DNA of 64,000 nt from Megamerina dolium (GCA_963854835.1 OY978528.1:56936761-57000760), one strand, 5' to 3'; shown: positions 12,609 to 25,187, counted from the first letter of the stretch. Made by a program: numbers and translations. The notes: generated by a model not told the origin, from the letters alone.

Positions 12609-13093
12609 CAAAGAGCTTTATCCAAGCTGATTAAAAGGAGTGAAGAATCAGAAAGACAATCATACGGGGAAAACCTACCAGTGTTGTCCCAATCCAAAAC
12701 ACTTTTAGGGACCTATAACCTAAAACGACTTGAGGAATGTATCAGTTTAAACAAGAATAATATAAGAATCATCACGGGATTATTGACAGGGCACTGGAGG
12801 CTGAATTATCACCTAACGAACTGGAAATCTTTTCGGATGAAACCTGCCGATATTGCAGGGAGGAGAATGAAACTGCAAAACATGTGTTTGGAACGTGCCC
12901 AGCACTTACGAAGACGAGAAAGTAAAACTTCGGGGAATTTATAATACCGGAAAATCTGCTGAAGTCCATTAGGGTAGGATCTATACTAAACTTCCCTATG
13001 GATGCTGGACTTAGAGAAATACTCTAAACCATGATGGGGTGCACAATAGACCTAGGGTCGCAATGCAATACTCTAATAATAATAATAATAATA
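12609..13093 (+). mobile_element. 5'-truncated non-LTR retrotransposon with target-site duplication
   Basis: Encodes the C-terminal end of a LINE ORF2: TGHWRLNYHLT, then a Cys/His cluster (CRYCREENETAKHVFGTC) reached after one frameshift. A short 3' UTR and a (TAA)n tail (about 13071-13093) follow, as in I-clade elements. It is flanked by a 15-bp direct repeat (12594-12608 and 13094-13108) with one mismatch. The insertion was therefore a target-primed event with heavy 5' truncation. Confidence 0.88.
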
Positions 13094-13108
13094 ATCGGAA
13101 AGGGATTC

Positions 13109-13822
13109 ATAATTTCTGAAAGAACTTTGAGACTACATTTTTTCGAGGTGAAAGAAACATCTCGCAAGAGCTTTTATTAGAAAACTTTTATTCGAAATCA
13201 TGTATTTGATCACCAAAGGAATTTTATTTTTCAAAAATACAAAATGAGAAAATTTTTCCCACTGAAACATGTGGCAATACTACTGACGTATGGTGTGGCG
13301 CCAATCACAACATTTTCATATTTGACGAAGCATGTGCTTTTTTATTTTCATTTCATACGAAGCAATTTTCTTTCGTTTCTATTGTTTCGTTCTGGTGTGT
13401 TTGTTGTTTGGTATAAAAAAAATATTTTTATAGCACGCTGTTGCATGGCGAACATATTCAGTATGAAACACCGTTCATGTTAGTCAATTAATTCAGTTAA
13501 TACTTAGACAACGCTAAATAAAGTTGTAATACGGAAGAAATATAATTTTTTGGTTCTTTTTTTTCAATTCTAAAGCACGTTGAAAAATCGTAGAATGGCA
13601 AGGAAGACAAAAGCGTTCTTGTAGTTATGTGAACAAATAAAATATATAGCAGTGATTCAGTGGTAATTAAAAAATATTTTTTAATATTTGCATAAAATTG
13701 GCAAAAAACATTAAAAGTTCTTCGCGTAAATTCTAGAATTTGTGCGACTTTCGGAGTGTATAATACGTTGTTGGATTTCTAAGTGATTTAAAGAAGTTTC
13801 TAGAAATCTTAATAATCTAAAT
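13109..13822 (+). other. Upstream region of the Gln/Glu-rich exon
   Basis: Likely holds the promoter and 5' UTR of the gene starting at 13823. A TATA-like run is at 13412-13418, and possible initiators (TCAGT) are at 13458 and 13493, but the spacing is not canonical, so no start site is called. Confidence 0.35.
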
Positions 13823-15543
13823 ATGGAGATTTTAGTAGCTGAACCAAATTTAGGCCACCACTCGAATACTGGCGGTGGTGGTGGTGGTGGTGGTGCTACA
13901 TCGAATTCGACTAGAGAAATTACCAAAAGTGATACATTAAAACTTGTCGATGAAATATTAAATTTTGTAAAATCTTTTGAAATACAAGATCAACCGCTAA
14001 AGCCTTTTTGTGAGATTGATAAAAATGTTGAACAGCAAAAACAATTGAATCAATTGCAACTGGAACTTGAAGATCAACAAAAACAATTGCAAAAGCTGAT
14101 GGTTGAAAAACAAAAACAACTAAAGCGTTTAAAAGAAGAACAAAAGAATGGCGATGAAGAAGAAAAATATGATGATCATGAGGAGCATGAAGATGAGCTC
14201 CAATTTCGAGAAGAAACAAGATTAGATGAGATCCAAAACAATGGGGAAGTAAAATATCTCGAAGAAAAAGTAAAAGAAGAACAAACAAAAGAAGAAGAAG
14301 AAGGAATGCTAGTTTGTTCTCAAGAAGAAAAAGAAGAAGAAGCTGAAAGAGAGATAGAGGAAGAAGAAGAAGAAGAAGAAGCCGAGCTAAAAGATCTTAA
14401 ATCTGTAGAGGCAGTAAAATATCCGCAAGAAGGGAAAAGAGAGGAAGTAGAAGAAAAAGAAGAAGAAGAAGAAGAAGAAGCAAAAGCACAAAATGTTGAA
14501 GAAGACTCTGAATATTTCCAAGAAGAGAAAACAGAGGAAGTAGAAGAAATAGAAGAAGAAGAAGCGCAAAAAGATTTCAAATTTGAAGAACCGCTGAAAT
14601 ACCTACAAGAAGAAGAAGAAGAAGACGTTGAATATTCTCAAGAAGAGAAAACAGTAGAAGTGGAAAAAATAGAAGAAGAAGAAGCGCCAAAAGATTTCAA
14701 ATTTGAAGAACCACTGAAATATCAAGAAGAAGGGCATGGCGTAGAAGCGGAAGAAAGCGAAGAAAATACGTCAAGAGATCTTAGAGCTGGAGAAGCACTA
14801 AAATGTCCACAAGACGAAGAAATCAGGTATATTGAAGACAAACATCGCAATAAACAACAACAAAAGGAACTAGAAAAGCAGTTGCAGCAGGCAACAGTAC
14901 TAAACGAACGAAAAACGATCATCCAAGAACAACAAAATAAAGAAGAAAAAGAAAACCAACAAATAGAATTGTTACAACTTCAAGAAGAAGAAGAAGAAGG
15001 AGAAGAAGAAGAACAACAACAACAACCGCTAAACCAGAAGAATCAAGCTCAAGAGGAACAATTTATAACAAATGTACAACAACAAGTGCAACCCACGTTG
15101 AAAACACAAAGAAACCAGAAAGAGTTACCGCGCAAACAAAAACAACAACAACAAGACCAACAAGTTGCTGCAATACATAAAGTTGAACCGCAATCGACAC
15201 AAGAGCAACGTGATGAGCAGTTGCACCAACAACGACACGACCAACAACAACAACATCAACAACAAAAACACCAATTACAACATCCAAATGAAGAAAATAA
15301 TGAAAAAGTTGAGCACAAAAATAGAAAACTTCAAGAAAATCATGAACAACAACAAAAATCAATAATAAAGCAAGAGAAACAGCAACAGCAGCTGCAACAA
15401 CAACAAAAACATGAAGAACAAAAAGAAAATTTTATGTTACAGAAAGAGCAACATCAAGGTCAGGAGGAAAACAAGGAGCAGCAGCTGCAGCAACGGGGGA
15501 AGGAAGTTAAAAGGTCACAACAAAAGCCAGTTATTGACAAAAG
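13823..15543 (+). CDS. Gln/Glu-rich coiled-coil-like coding exon, probable first coding exon of a DUSP gene
   Basis: The ATG at 13823 has A at -3 and G at +4. The exon has 573 full codons and stays open for 1.7 kb. The N-terminus is MEILVAEPNLGHHSNT followed by a Gly8 run and a short mixed-composition segment (about residues 30-70). Then comes Glu/Lys-rich sequence (to ~residue 350) and Gln-rich sequence (to the end), without membrane segments or catalytic motifs. Residues ~190-330 contain degenerate ~40-residue repeats built around DFKFEEPLKY. At 15543 the sequence AAAAG|GTGAGA is a good donor; reading through it gives TGA at once. The leftover phase (two bases, AG) fits the acceptor at 26412. 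The region is likely disordered or coiled-coil and could scaffold or localise the phosphatase. A stand-alone 574-residue protein is the alternative. Confidence 0.72.
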
Positions 15544-16911
15544 GTGAGATCTATTATAAAAATATGATTAATTTTAAGCACATAACACATCGTAAGTATA
15601 ATTAGCAGCTTTTTGATTTACATAAAAAGTATTCACCGAGTGCGAAAATATTTAATTATTAGACTAAAGCCACAAAAGTTGAATTTCATTCCCGTATCAA
15701 AATATATTCTACCAAATATTCAAAAAGTACAAATATTACTGAAAAGGGGAATAGTAATTTTGGGCAAAGAAAATAAATTGCAATTTCATATAATAATCGA
15801 AAACTTTAGTAAATAGCATTACTTTTAGTACAAATAAGTAGGTAAAAATATAACTAAATGAAAAATACAAAAATATTTTACACTAGAGCCTACGAAGAAC
15901 CGAGCTTCATTTCTAGTATTGCTGTGCGGCTTCAATTAGAATATCAGCATGGTCAGAACTACTTCAAAAGTTATGTCAGAGCAAATTTTTACTGCCAATT
16001 ATTTAAGTACTTGTGGGCACAGATATTTACAAGTCATCAATTTTTGTATTTAAAAAAAAAAATAGTGATTAGTGAGCCGGCATCTTAATATTAATAGGCG
16101 AGAAATCAAAATAATAAAAAAAAATATAATAATAATCATAATAAATAGGTATTTTAAATTACACATTCATATTGCTTGTATAGACCTTGACCTTGAGAGA
16201 AATTATTTTGAAAAAGTAATTTCTATTTATTATTTTAACTCAGACCACTTATTTTCAAAATTATTCCAATCTTACTGCAATATACAATATAATTCATAAC
16301 CTTTGCGTGACTTGTTTTCATTAATTGCTCGTATGAATATGTGCAAAAATCATCTATATGTGGTATAGTCTATATTAAATAAATTACTAACTATACCTGC
16401 ATATAGTATAGCATATAAAATTTGTACAATATTACCTAGTCAAATACATCTACATGTTAAAATTAAACACGATTTACTAGAATAATCAAAAGTATACAAT
16501 ACTAATAAAATATGTATAACAGAAACAAGAACAATAATTGTGAACAGCAAAAATAATAAAAAAGAAAACACAATAATAATAACAACAAACTAGTTTCAAC
16601 CAAAATAAAGCAGATTTTAAATTCGGATAAATGAAATTAAATTTACTACGTAGGTACTACCTTATATAGAGTGCTGAATATACATAAGATGTGCAAATAA
16701 AGGTGCAAATAGTCGTAATAATAAGAAAAATATCGCTCTGAATTAATATCGATATCTATATCTGATTGAACATTTTAAATAATTCACTAGTAAGGGTTCA
16801 ACATTGGCGTTTTTATGGTAATTTCATATACTTTGACTTTAATGCACAAAGTAATATGAGTAGGTAGATAACCACGTAGTAGAGTCCAGTACAATTAACT
16901 TTACTGTATCG
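15544..16911 (+). other. Start of the proposed 10.9-kb intron
   Basis: AT-rich, with many short AAT/ATA runs. No exon is recognised. The donor is GTGAGA at 15544. Confidence 0.45.
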
Positions 16912-16913
16912 TA

Positions 16914-17849
16914 GGTGTGGAGTACAAATACTAATATTTACGATGCCGCGATATATGTATTTAGAAACTCGTTAATTGGTTTTTGCATTTATGAGTAATT
17001 ATCATTAATGTTCGATAGAAACCCTCGTCTCTATTGGCAAAAAACTGGGACAGACGATTTTCACAAGCGTCTCTTGAGGCGAATTTTTCACCAGCAAAAT
17101 CATTCGCCATAGACAGGAACAGGTAGTAATCACTTTGTGCCAGATCCGGACTATAAGGTGGATGCATAAGAACCTCCCAACCAAGCTTCCAGAGCTTCTG
17201 GCGAGTCACTATCGAAGTGTATGGCCTGGCGTTGTCCTAATGGAGCACAATTCCTCTGCTATTGGCCAAAGCTGGCCGCTTCTGGGCGATTGCTTCCTTC
17301 AGACGTTCCAATTGTTGACGGTACAGGTCCAAATTAAGAGTTTGGCCGTGGGGGAGTAGCTCATAGTATATGATTCCCTGCCAATCCCACCAAACACATA
17401 GCAAAACTTTCCTGACCGTCAATCGTGGCTTGGCCACCGTTTGCGTCGGCTCAACGCGATTCGACCATGACCGTTTTCGCTTGACGTTGTCGTAATTAAC
17501 CCACTTTTCATCACCAGTAACCATCCGCTTCAGAAATGGGGATCGATTTTGTTGCGATTCAGCAGATGGAAATTCGATCCATCAGGTTTTTTTGCGTTAA
17601 CTCTTGTGGCACACATACTTCGAGCTTCTTTTTGTATACAACCTTACTTAAATGGTTCCAAACGGTTTTTTTGTGCAATGTTTAGCTCCTGGGCAATAGA
17701 AACAGTTCGACAATTGGCCTTCCAAGAAATCACAAAACTGCCTGACAAGTTTATTTAGTACGTTATTTATAAGCCGATCGCACTTATGCAACGCGAGATA
17801 GAGACTACTAATCTATTGGAAAGATAATGTATTTCTTTTTACTACACCT
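16914..17849 (-). mobile_element. mariner-like transposon, internally deleted (family B)
   Basis: Ends begin GGTGTGGAGTAC on the left and AGGTGTAGTAAAAAG (reverse strand) on the right, each beside TA (16912-16913 and 17850-17851). At ~0.94 kb it is shorter than the usual 1.3 kb. Comparison with the related copy at 50598-51050 shows two deletions removing most of the DNA-binding domain: one joins GTTTTGTGAT to a GGCCAATTGTCG segment, and another of about 60 bp lies just after it. Confidence 0.85.
16961..17524 (-). pseudogene. mariner transposase catalytic-domain fragment (family B)
   Basis: A single frame runs through the catalytic domain. The first Asp is in VTGDEKWVNYDN, then KVLLCVWWDWQGIIYYELLP, then GIVLH-stop-DNARP holding the second Asp, and YSPDLAQSDYYLF holding the third. 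All three D,D34D residues are present. One TAG stop sits where family members have Gln just before the second Asp. The N-terminal half is deleted and 17525-17700 is out of frame. C-terminal sequence continues to 16961. Confidence 0.88.
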
Positions 17850-17851
17850 TA

Positions 17852-19854
17852 TATATCGTAGTCGTACGCTCGGTATATGGCTACATTGTTATTTACTCGT
17901 ACCGGACGTTAGGTAGGTTATTGATATATAGAGCATTCTTTGAAAATTTTTATAAAATAAAATGTCCACTACAATAATTTTTTATTCTATTGACCTTTAA
18001 ACTTGAGCAATATTATTAAGTAGCTTTGCTTATTTGCATTTAATTACATATATTTATCTAGGAACGAATGTACTCGTCTTGTACTATATAATCACAAATT
18101 CTATGATGTATAGTATAGACCTAATAGGTACTTTGTTTTCTTGCTCAAATAAAATTCACTTTTAATTGAATTACAACACTTGGTATATTCATTTGTTTGA
18201 TTACTAATACTATGCCAAGGTCATATTAAATCACAAGTTGCTTTGAATTATCATTAGCGATAATTTTCTAAGCAATTTTTCTACTTTTTTATGATATAAC
18301 TACTATTAACGCTATTATTATTAGTAATAAAAGTGCTGCTATAATTATTTCATTTCATCATTATTTATATTTTACCTAAGAAACTACTAAGTTGATTTTG
18401 AGAGAAATTTTTTAAAGCAAATGCAATTGAAAGCTGACGTGGTTTTGATATAAGTAAATTTTATTAATATTTTATATTGCCTAGAGGTAGAGCAAGAGAA
18501 GGCAAAAGAAAATATTTGACAATAATTTGTTACATTTAATCCTATACCTAGACACCGTATATAATGACATGTATACATAGTTCGAAAAATATAACTTTTA
18601 TGCTGGGCTTAATGAAATTTGCATCTGATAAGCGCTTTAAGGTAATCGGTTTACGCTTTCTTTCTTGTATGTATGAAAACATCCTTTAGACAACATTTTT
18701 TCACATGTAAGGTAGGCGTGTTTTTATTCTATTACTTCCATTTTCTAATATATTGATTATGTAAGGCTGCAAGACTAAAAAATAGTATTGAACTTTTAAA
18801 ATCTTATTTATTATTTATTTTATAATTCTAGACAAACAACAAAATAAACAACTTCCTTTAACATAATTAAACGCAACGTATACGTTATATGTAATTAAAA
18901 TTCATGAAAAAAACAAAAAATGCAATTCAGTTGAAAAATCTATGCCAAAATACCGTGAGAGGAGTCTATTTTTATAAGTGTTGCATACTGGAAGTTATTA
19001 TTTTTATTTACTTAGCACACTTTTTATAAGCACATACGGAAAACCACATGTACTCACACCTAATAATACAATATATACGTATATTAGGATGCCTCATATA
19101 GTTTGGTTTATTTTATGACTTTCAGCAAAATCTTAAAAATGGCATTATTTTCAGATTTTCGATAATTTTTCTAAACATATTGATTTAAAACTTGGTACTT
19201 AGTTTATATTTTTCTATTATAAAAGACCATTTATTGCACAAAATGTTATATTAAATTTTTTTTCATAGAACACTATAAATAATATTGTATAATTTTGAGT
19301 GTCTTTGAGATTTTTTAAAAATGTTGTTCCATAGATATCTAATATTTTCCTATAGCTTGTATTCTATATATTATCTGAGAATGATTTAAAAAAAATCTAA
19401 TTTTTTCCGGTTGCCTTTTATTGAACCAAAAATATTTTGTGAGATGTCATCAAATAATTCAAACTTTATGTTTCGATGATAAAAATACCAACTTCGTTTT
19501 CATATGGACAGTACACCTTAATGTATATAAACATTTTCGAATCTGAGTGTGCTCTTGTTTATTTCATTACCCATTTCAATCGGAAACAAAATCATTAAGG
19601 CATGAATTTAAAGTATTTTTTTTTTTTTTGGAATTTCAGATTTTGTTGTTCTGGTATTCAGACATAAATTATAAGGAAAAATATAGACAAATATGCGAAT
19701 ATATTAAAAGTGGATGGTGGTTATTTTATAACTCTATTTCTAAAACGGGTCCGGTTGAGTTTTTTTTTTTAATTGAATATAAAAATCAAAAGGTTAAGTT
19801 ACAATAGATGACCATTATTAAGGGTTAAAACCAATTTCTGGAAATTTCATTTAG
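17852..19854 (+). other. Intronic AT-rich DNA, no feature recognised
   Basis: Inside the proposed intron. No splice-bounded coding frame, transposon or structured RNA was recognised. Confidence 0.45.
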
Positions 19855-19857
19855 GCT

Positions 19858-20873
19858 ATCCATTACGAATTTCCCTCGAGTTCTATGTCGTAGAGCGCAC
19901 AGACTTGGGCACTCACATAGATAGTGGAAAACCGTCTCCTTGGATCCCTCTTGTCAGCTTCGGCATCTCTCGTTCTAGAGCCATCCTATTTTCTCTGCAT
20001 GGTCCCCTATTGTCCAGTGACCGGTAATAGTTGAGGTGATTCTTATCTGTTCTTTTCTTTTTTACCAATTACTCGGCCCTTGACTTATCGTCTTTATGAC
20101 TTTAGGCCAAGTTGCTTTTGCTATTTTATAGGCGCCAGTTCTTGACCACCTGGTTTCTGCCTGCTTCAAAGATTGTAGGTAGAGCTCTCCTTTGTAGACG
20201 CTAACGAGGTTTCCAACAGTTACCGACTCGGATTCGCTGTTAATTACCCCCAGTTCGTCCGCTTTCTCATTTCCTTCTATGTTCCTGTGACCAGGTACCC
20301 AGATGAGAGTGCGTGCTAGTGTGTTGGCGCTTCCTTACATTGTCCAGAAGTGCCGCTTGGCTATCTGACAAAATACACGCCTTCGATGATGTATGTATCT
20401 GATTGTTTAGTATCTCGCAAGCCTCTCTTATCCCGACAGCTTCGGCCTGATATATACTAGCTGTATCTACCAGACGGAAGAACTTTGATACTTCAAGATC
20501 TTTGGAATATACCCCCGCACCAACACCGCCACTCATCTTTGTACCATCAGTGTAGATCGTGGTGGCATTCTCCTCAACAGTCAGGCCCAATGTTCAGTCC
20601 TTCCACGTGGAAAATTTTACATCATACTTTCTGTGAAAGTACAACTTTGCCAGTTTGTAATTGGCATTCTATGATTCTTTTATGTCCAATATTCTTCGCG
20701 TTTCACAATCCACACATTTTCTAAATCTGGTTGCCGCATTCGCTGCAGTTAGTCGTATTTGGATGTCGATTGGAAATATGTTCAGGACGATGTTCAGTGC
20801 TTCAGCTGAGAACGATTTCATTACCTCTGTTATTGCTGTGCCTAATATGGTACTATAGCAAATGATTGTAAAT
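19858..20873 (-). mobile_element. 5'-truncated RNase H-containing LINE fragment (antisense to host gene)
   Basis: On the minus strand a reverse-transcriptase C-terminal linker (EVMKSFSAEALNIVLNIFP, near 20830-20770) leads into an RNase H domain starting near 20560. Active-site segments TDGTKMSGG, QAEAVGI and SDSQAALLD keep the first three acidic residues. The frame then shifts, and WVPGHRNIEGNEKADEL continues near 20300-20235. After further breaks a Cys/His stretch lies near 19930. The layout fits RNase H-bearing non-LTR clades (I, LOA or R1-like). Frameshifts and stops show it is dead. Confidence 0.85.
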
Positions 20874-22788
20874 TGAAAAATTCTTTAAATGAAGTCGATA
20901 AATAAGAAAAAGAAATATAATAACTTTTCCATCCATTTTAGTATTAATACAAGTATCAAAAAATTAAATGTTGCAATTCGTAATACATTAAATTATGGTA
21001 TACAATTTTCTTTCTTCTTCAACTGACTCATTTTTCTGCACAGTTTGTACTATTAACACAAAAGATATTACTACATAAATACATATGTTTAAACAATGTA
21101 GCTTTGTGTTTGTGATAATTTGCGAATATTTCGTAAATTCCATAGGAAGAAAAGTAGACATGTTGACAGACAGCCCAATAAGCAACCTTGACTGTGACAA
21201 TTGAATTTCTTGCGCTCAGCACGAACAAATAGCAATGGTACATCCCATGGCATACAGTGTGTTTGTGTGAATTGAATTGCAAATGAAACAACGCAATTTT
21301 ATTATATAGAAAATTCATACGTTTTTGAAAAGAAATTATAATTTTAATTTTAATTTGCTTAACATTGTAATTTACAATACATGATTTCATATTAGGAAAT
21401 TGCTCATATTTTCGTCCTCGAATCGTTAACCTTGAAGATTTTGCTATATCTACATATCTACATTTTGTTGGCAATTATTTCAGGTGTTAATTAATACGTA
21501 CATAAAACAAAGGAAATGACAACGCCAAAATAAAGCAAAAAAACACTCAAGCGAATAAGTGAAATTTTTCAAAAATTCATAATTTATTTTTACATTCGAA
21601 AATGTTTTGAAAATACTTTTTTTTTTTTTATACTAGCTACGTTATTTTTAAGTTGAGTATTAAAAGCATTAAAAGAATTTTATTTTTATTACATTGCAAA
21701 GGGTGGCTTCTAACAATACAATGCACTAATAAACAGAAAAGAATACAAATATTTTCAAAAATTTATTTTTAAATTGTTTCTTCTTCATTTTTTTTCCTTT
21801 TGCCTTTTCAACAAAAACATATAAATATTCATATGTTGCAACAGTCATAAAAACAGCACACACTCAACACATAACCTTAACCTTTATTAGTGAAGTGAAA
21901 ATAAATTAAAATTCTTTTCAATATGGCGTAATAGTAATGTACATGAGATATTTTGAAAAAAAAAAAAAAAACACAGGCATACTAAAAATGCTGAACTATA
22001 TAAAATTTTAATTGAAAGCTGAAAACAATTTTAAATGTAATAAAAAAAAGGTAGAAGAAAATAAGTACATCAACCACAATAACAACAATCAACAAGTCAT
22101 AAACATTTTAAAAGTAAAAATTTGAATTTGAAAAATATTTTGAAAATTAGTCATACAATATTTTTTGCAAGAGAACAATTTTTTTTTCAATATTAAATTA
22201 AATTATTATAGCACACCCTAAGCATAATAAATTTAAGTAATGAATATAATTATTTTGTCATAAACGCACTTAAGATTGTCATTAAAACTAGATGTGCATT
22301 TGTCTTAGTAATATTATGTTAAGAACATTCACAATAACAAGAAATTATGAAAAGTAAAAACGACACAACAACAACAAAAGTAGATGTTTTTTTTTTGTGT
22401 TTTTGCCTCAGTCTAGTGAAAGTGTTGATGAATAAAAGCGATTGGACAAAAGCCAAAGGAATTTATGTTGTTTATTATACAACAAATTACGAGTAGGTTG
22501 TTAGTTATTCACTGAATCAAGCAAGTTATTGTACAATATATAATTTTATATTCGATAATGATGATGACTATTGTTGTTGCAGTTGTTGTTGTTGTTATGG
22601 TTGTTGATGATATCGTATTTTTTGATGAGTTATATGATATATAGATGTAAGTATGTAGATACATTAGAAATGTTCAAATTTTCACAAACCGAATCTTTCA
22701 ATGACATAAAATTTTTCATGAAATCAATGTGGAAAATTCTCGGCTAAATTTCACTTTGACTTTGAATATTGCAATTTCAATGTTATTG
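20874..22788 (+). other. Intronic AT-rich DNA, no gene recognised
   Basis: Contains A/T homopolymers and a TTG run near 22570-22603. A 148-codon open frame on the minus strand at 21028-21474 has no recognisable motif, and I treat it as chance. Confidence 0.4.
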
Positions 22789-22983
22789 CTCTGTTGTTGT
22801 TGTTGTGTTGTTGTTGTTGTGCTGTTGTTGTTGTGTTGTTGTTGCAGCAGCAAAAATACGTAAATGCTTCGTTTTGTTCCCGTACAAAGCATTTTCGTAT
22901 TCTGATGAGGTGAATGGACCTTGATCGACCACGTGGTCGAGTGCTTCCGGGACGTAGACTCGTCTATTCTTGGGAAGCAATGT
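22789..22983 (-). repeat. Copy 1 of a (CAA)n-tailed ~135-bp repeat
   Basis: The unique part is 22847-22983 and the (TTG)n-type tract is 22789-22846. On the minus strand it reads LPKNRRVYVPEALDHVV, then GPFTSSEYENALYGNK, which closely matches the copies at 31.8 and 59.7 kb. A perfect 16-bp palindrome TCGACCACGTGGTCGA lies at 22925-22940. I do not recognise the family. Confidence 0.85.
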
Positions 22984-23946
22984 TAACATTCAGTTGAGTA
23001 GTTAAAATTGATTACTGTATTTTACTACTAAGTTCTGTTGCACAGTAACATCGCTGATAATAGTATAACAGTCGAAAAATTCACCAATGTCTAGTAAAGT
23101 CTATCGGTTATGCTAAAGACTTCTGAGTTGATCGGTACCCACTAAAGGACAGTATCACGTCAAACTTTCGAGAAATCGATTTTCACAATTTCCCACCTTT
23201 TTTCACACACAGAAAAAAAATCGAAAAACGTTTTTACTTTACGCTGTATAATAATGCGGGTATCAAACGATAAAGGCAATTCGTGGCAGTGGAGCAAAAA
23301 TACTACTTTATATTTTTCTGAAGAAAAAATGGCAGAAATGAAATTATAATTTTAAGCAAGTAGCGAACAATATGTAAAAATTGGTTTAAAAATTTTTTAT
23401 CTGGCTTGTTACTTTTCTGCAATCAGGATCGATGCGCTTGGAAACACCTGATCCCAAAAATCCCACAACTATAAGCTGGCCTAATCGCCATAGACGTAAA
23501 ATGTGTTGAAAGAATGATGTTTCAAAAAAATTTAAAAAAAAATTATTTTTTTTCGCCAAATTTTACCGTTGTTAAAAAGAAACTCATTAGTATTGACGAA
23601 GAAAAATTAATTATGAAGAAAATTTTAGGCATATTTTCTATTTGTTTATTGCATCAATTAGACTAGTGAAATATATATTAGTAAACAATATTTTTATATG
23701 ATATTTAAGCAAATCATCGCTACTCAATATTGCGCGCAAATAATTATCTATCGGTCATTTCCTTCATGCATAAACAATTTCAATGTCAAAGTAGAAAACT
23801 TTCAGCATGTGATTGATGAGTTTTCATGAAATCGGTTCAATAGTCTCAATATTCTTTATCTTACTGAAAAACTTGTTGTTTGTTGTTATTGTTGCTGTTG
23901 AGTATTTGGTAGAGTATGTAAGAACATTAAGCCGGTTCGGGCTACT

Positions 23947-23949
<3 letters not shown>
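22984..23949 (+). other. Intronic DNA, no gene recognised
   Basis: A moderately less AT-rich patch at 23040-23510 may be an old repeat, but nothing nameable was found. Confidence 0.4.

Positions 23950-24001
<52 letters not shown>
23950..24001. repeat. (TA)n microsatellite
   Basis: About 26 uninterrupted TA units. Confidence 0.97.
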
Positions 24002-24005
<4 letters not shown>

Positions 24006-25185
24006 ATCGCTCGAACCTATGGTACTTTGAGTACTTACGACAACAGTGTTCCAGTGTCATTGGAAAGTTCATACTAATTTCATGCACTTCTTATAATTAT
24101 AAAAAATTGATCTAACATCACTGCTTTTAATGACTGTTCTATGAAAAATTATATTTATTTTCACATAACTTAATTCTCCAGTCGAAAGCGATATAATAAT
24201 ATTAAAATTATTAAAATCTTAGTAAGATATTTACTACAATACAAAAATAAAACAACAAAAACAATTCCTAAGGATCTAAATATGAAATCTATGAGATTTA
24301 CGTTCTCATATATTTAATGCTAAATTTCATTTGACACCAGAAAACAAAAATTAATCAAATCGCAAGCTATTTATACTTTTAAATAATATTCATAACATAA
24401 ATAAGTTATTTTGGAAATCTACTAGCAACAGCAAAACCATGACGCAGAATGAATGAATTTATATGAAAAAAAAAATTTTATTAAAAATTTGCACATAAAA
24501 AAGATCTTAAAAAATGGAAAGATATATTAAAAAAAAAAAAAGAAAAAGAAAGGAAATCAAAGAATAAAAAAAAAGAAACATGTTGTCGATGAAAATGTAA
24601 ACAACTCAACTTGAAATGTTTAATAAATAGTTAACTAAGATATGACGTCAATATACATATGTAGATTTGTATTGTCTTAAAAGACATATTAATAAAGTAA
24701 AGAAAACAAATAGTAAAACACCCAATTGGAAATTGCTTTACAAAACGACTTCATTTTTTCTCAAACAAATATTGTCAATAAAACCCTATATTTTAATACT
24801 ACATTCTTTGGCTTCAAAATTCAATATTGATAGTATCAATTTGCTTCATTTTACTGAATCACACCCCGAAGCTCAAATATATATTAAAAACCCTTTTCTT
24901 AGAAATTGTTTCAAAAAATAATGTGTTATTCTATGGGGTAAAATACTAAATTTTACTTTACAATTTAGAAAATTATGAGTAGCTTAAATTTTTTTCGTGT
25001 AAAATCTTGCTGAATTTGCAAAATCTGCAACATTTTGCTGTCTATCAGTTTTCTCATAGTAAGAATATAAATCTATGCCTTGGAGTCTAAATGATATTTT
25101 TGTTGCCCATTTTGTTCTCAAAATCCTCAATTTTAAATGTCCAAATAATGACGTATAGTCTATTCAGCCTTGCTTTAAAACATCA
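24002..25185 (+). other. Intronic AT-rich DNA, no feature recognised
   Basis: Poly(A)-rich patch at 24470-24580. A 24667-24921 open frame has no recognisable motif. Confidence 0.4.
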
Positions 25186-25187
25186 TA

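Noticed and set aside
13400..13500. TATA/initiator promoter for the Gln/Glu-rich exon
   Set aside because: A TATA-like run and TCAGT motifs exist, but the spacing (about 48 and 80 bases) is wrong for a canonical pair.
13920..15362. Minus-strand open frames opposite the Gln/Glu-rich exon
   Set aside because: They are Ser/Phe/Val-rich shadows of GAA and CAA codons, with no independent evidence.
21028..21474. 148-codon minus-strand frame
   Set aside because: No recognisable domain, AT-driven composition, and no promoter or splice support.
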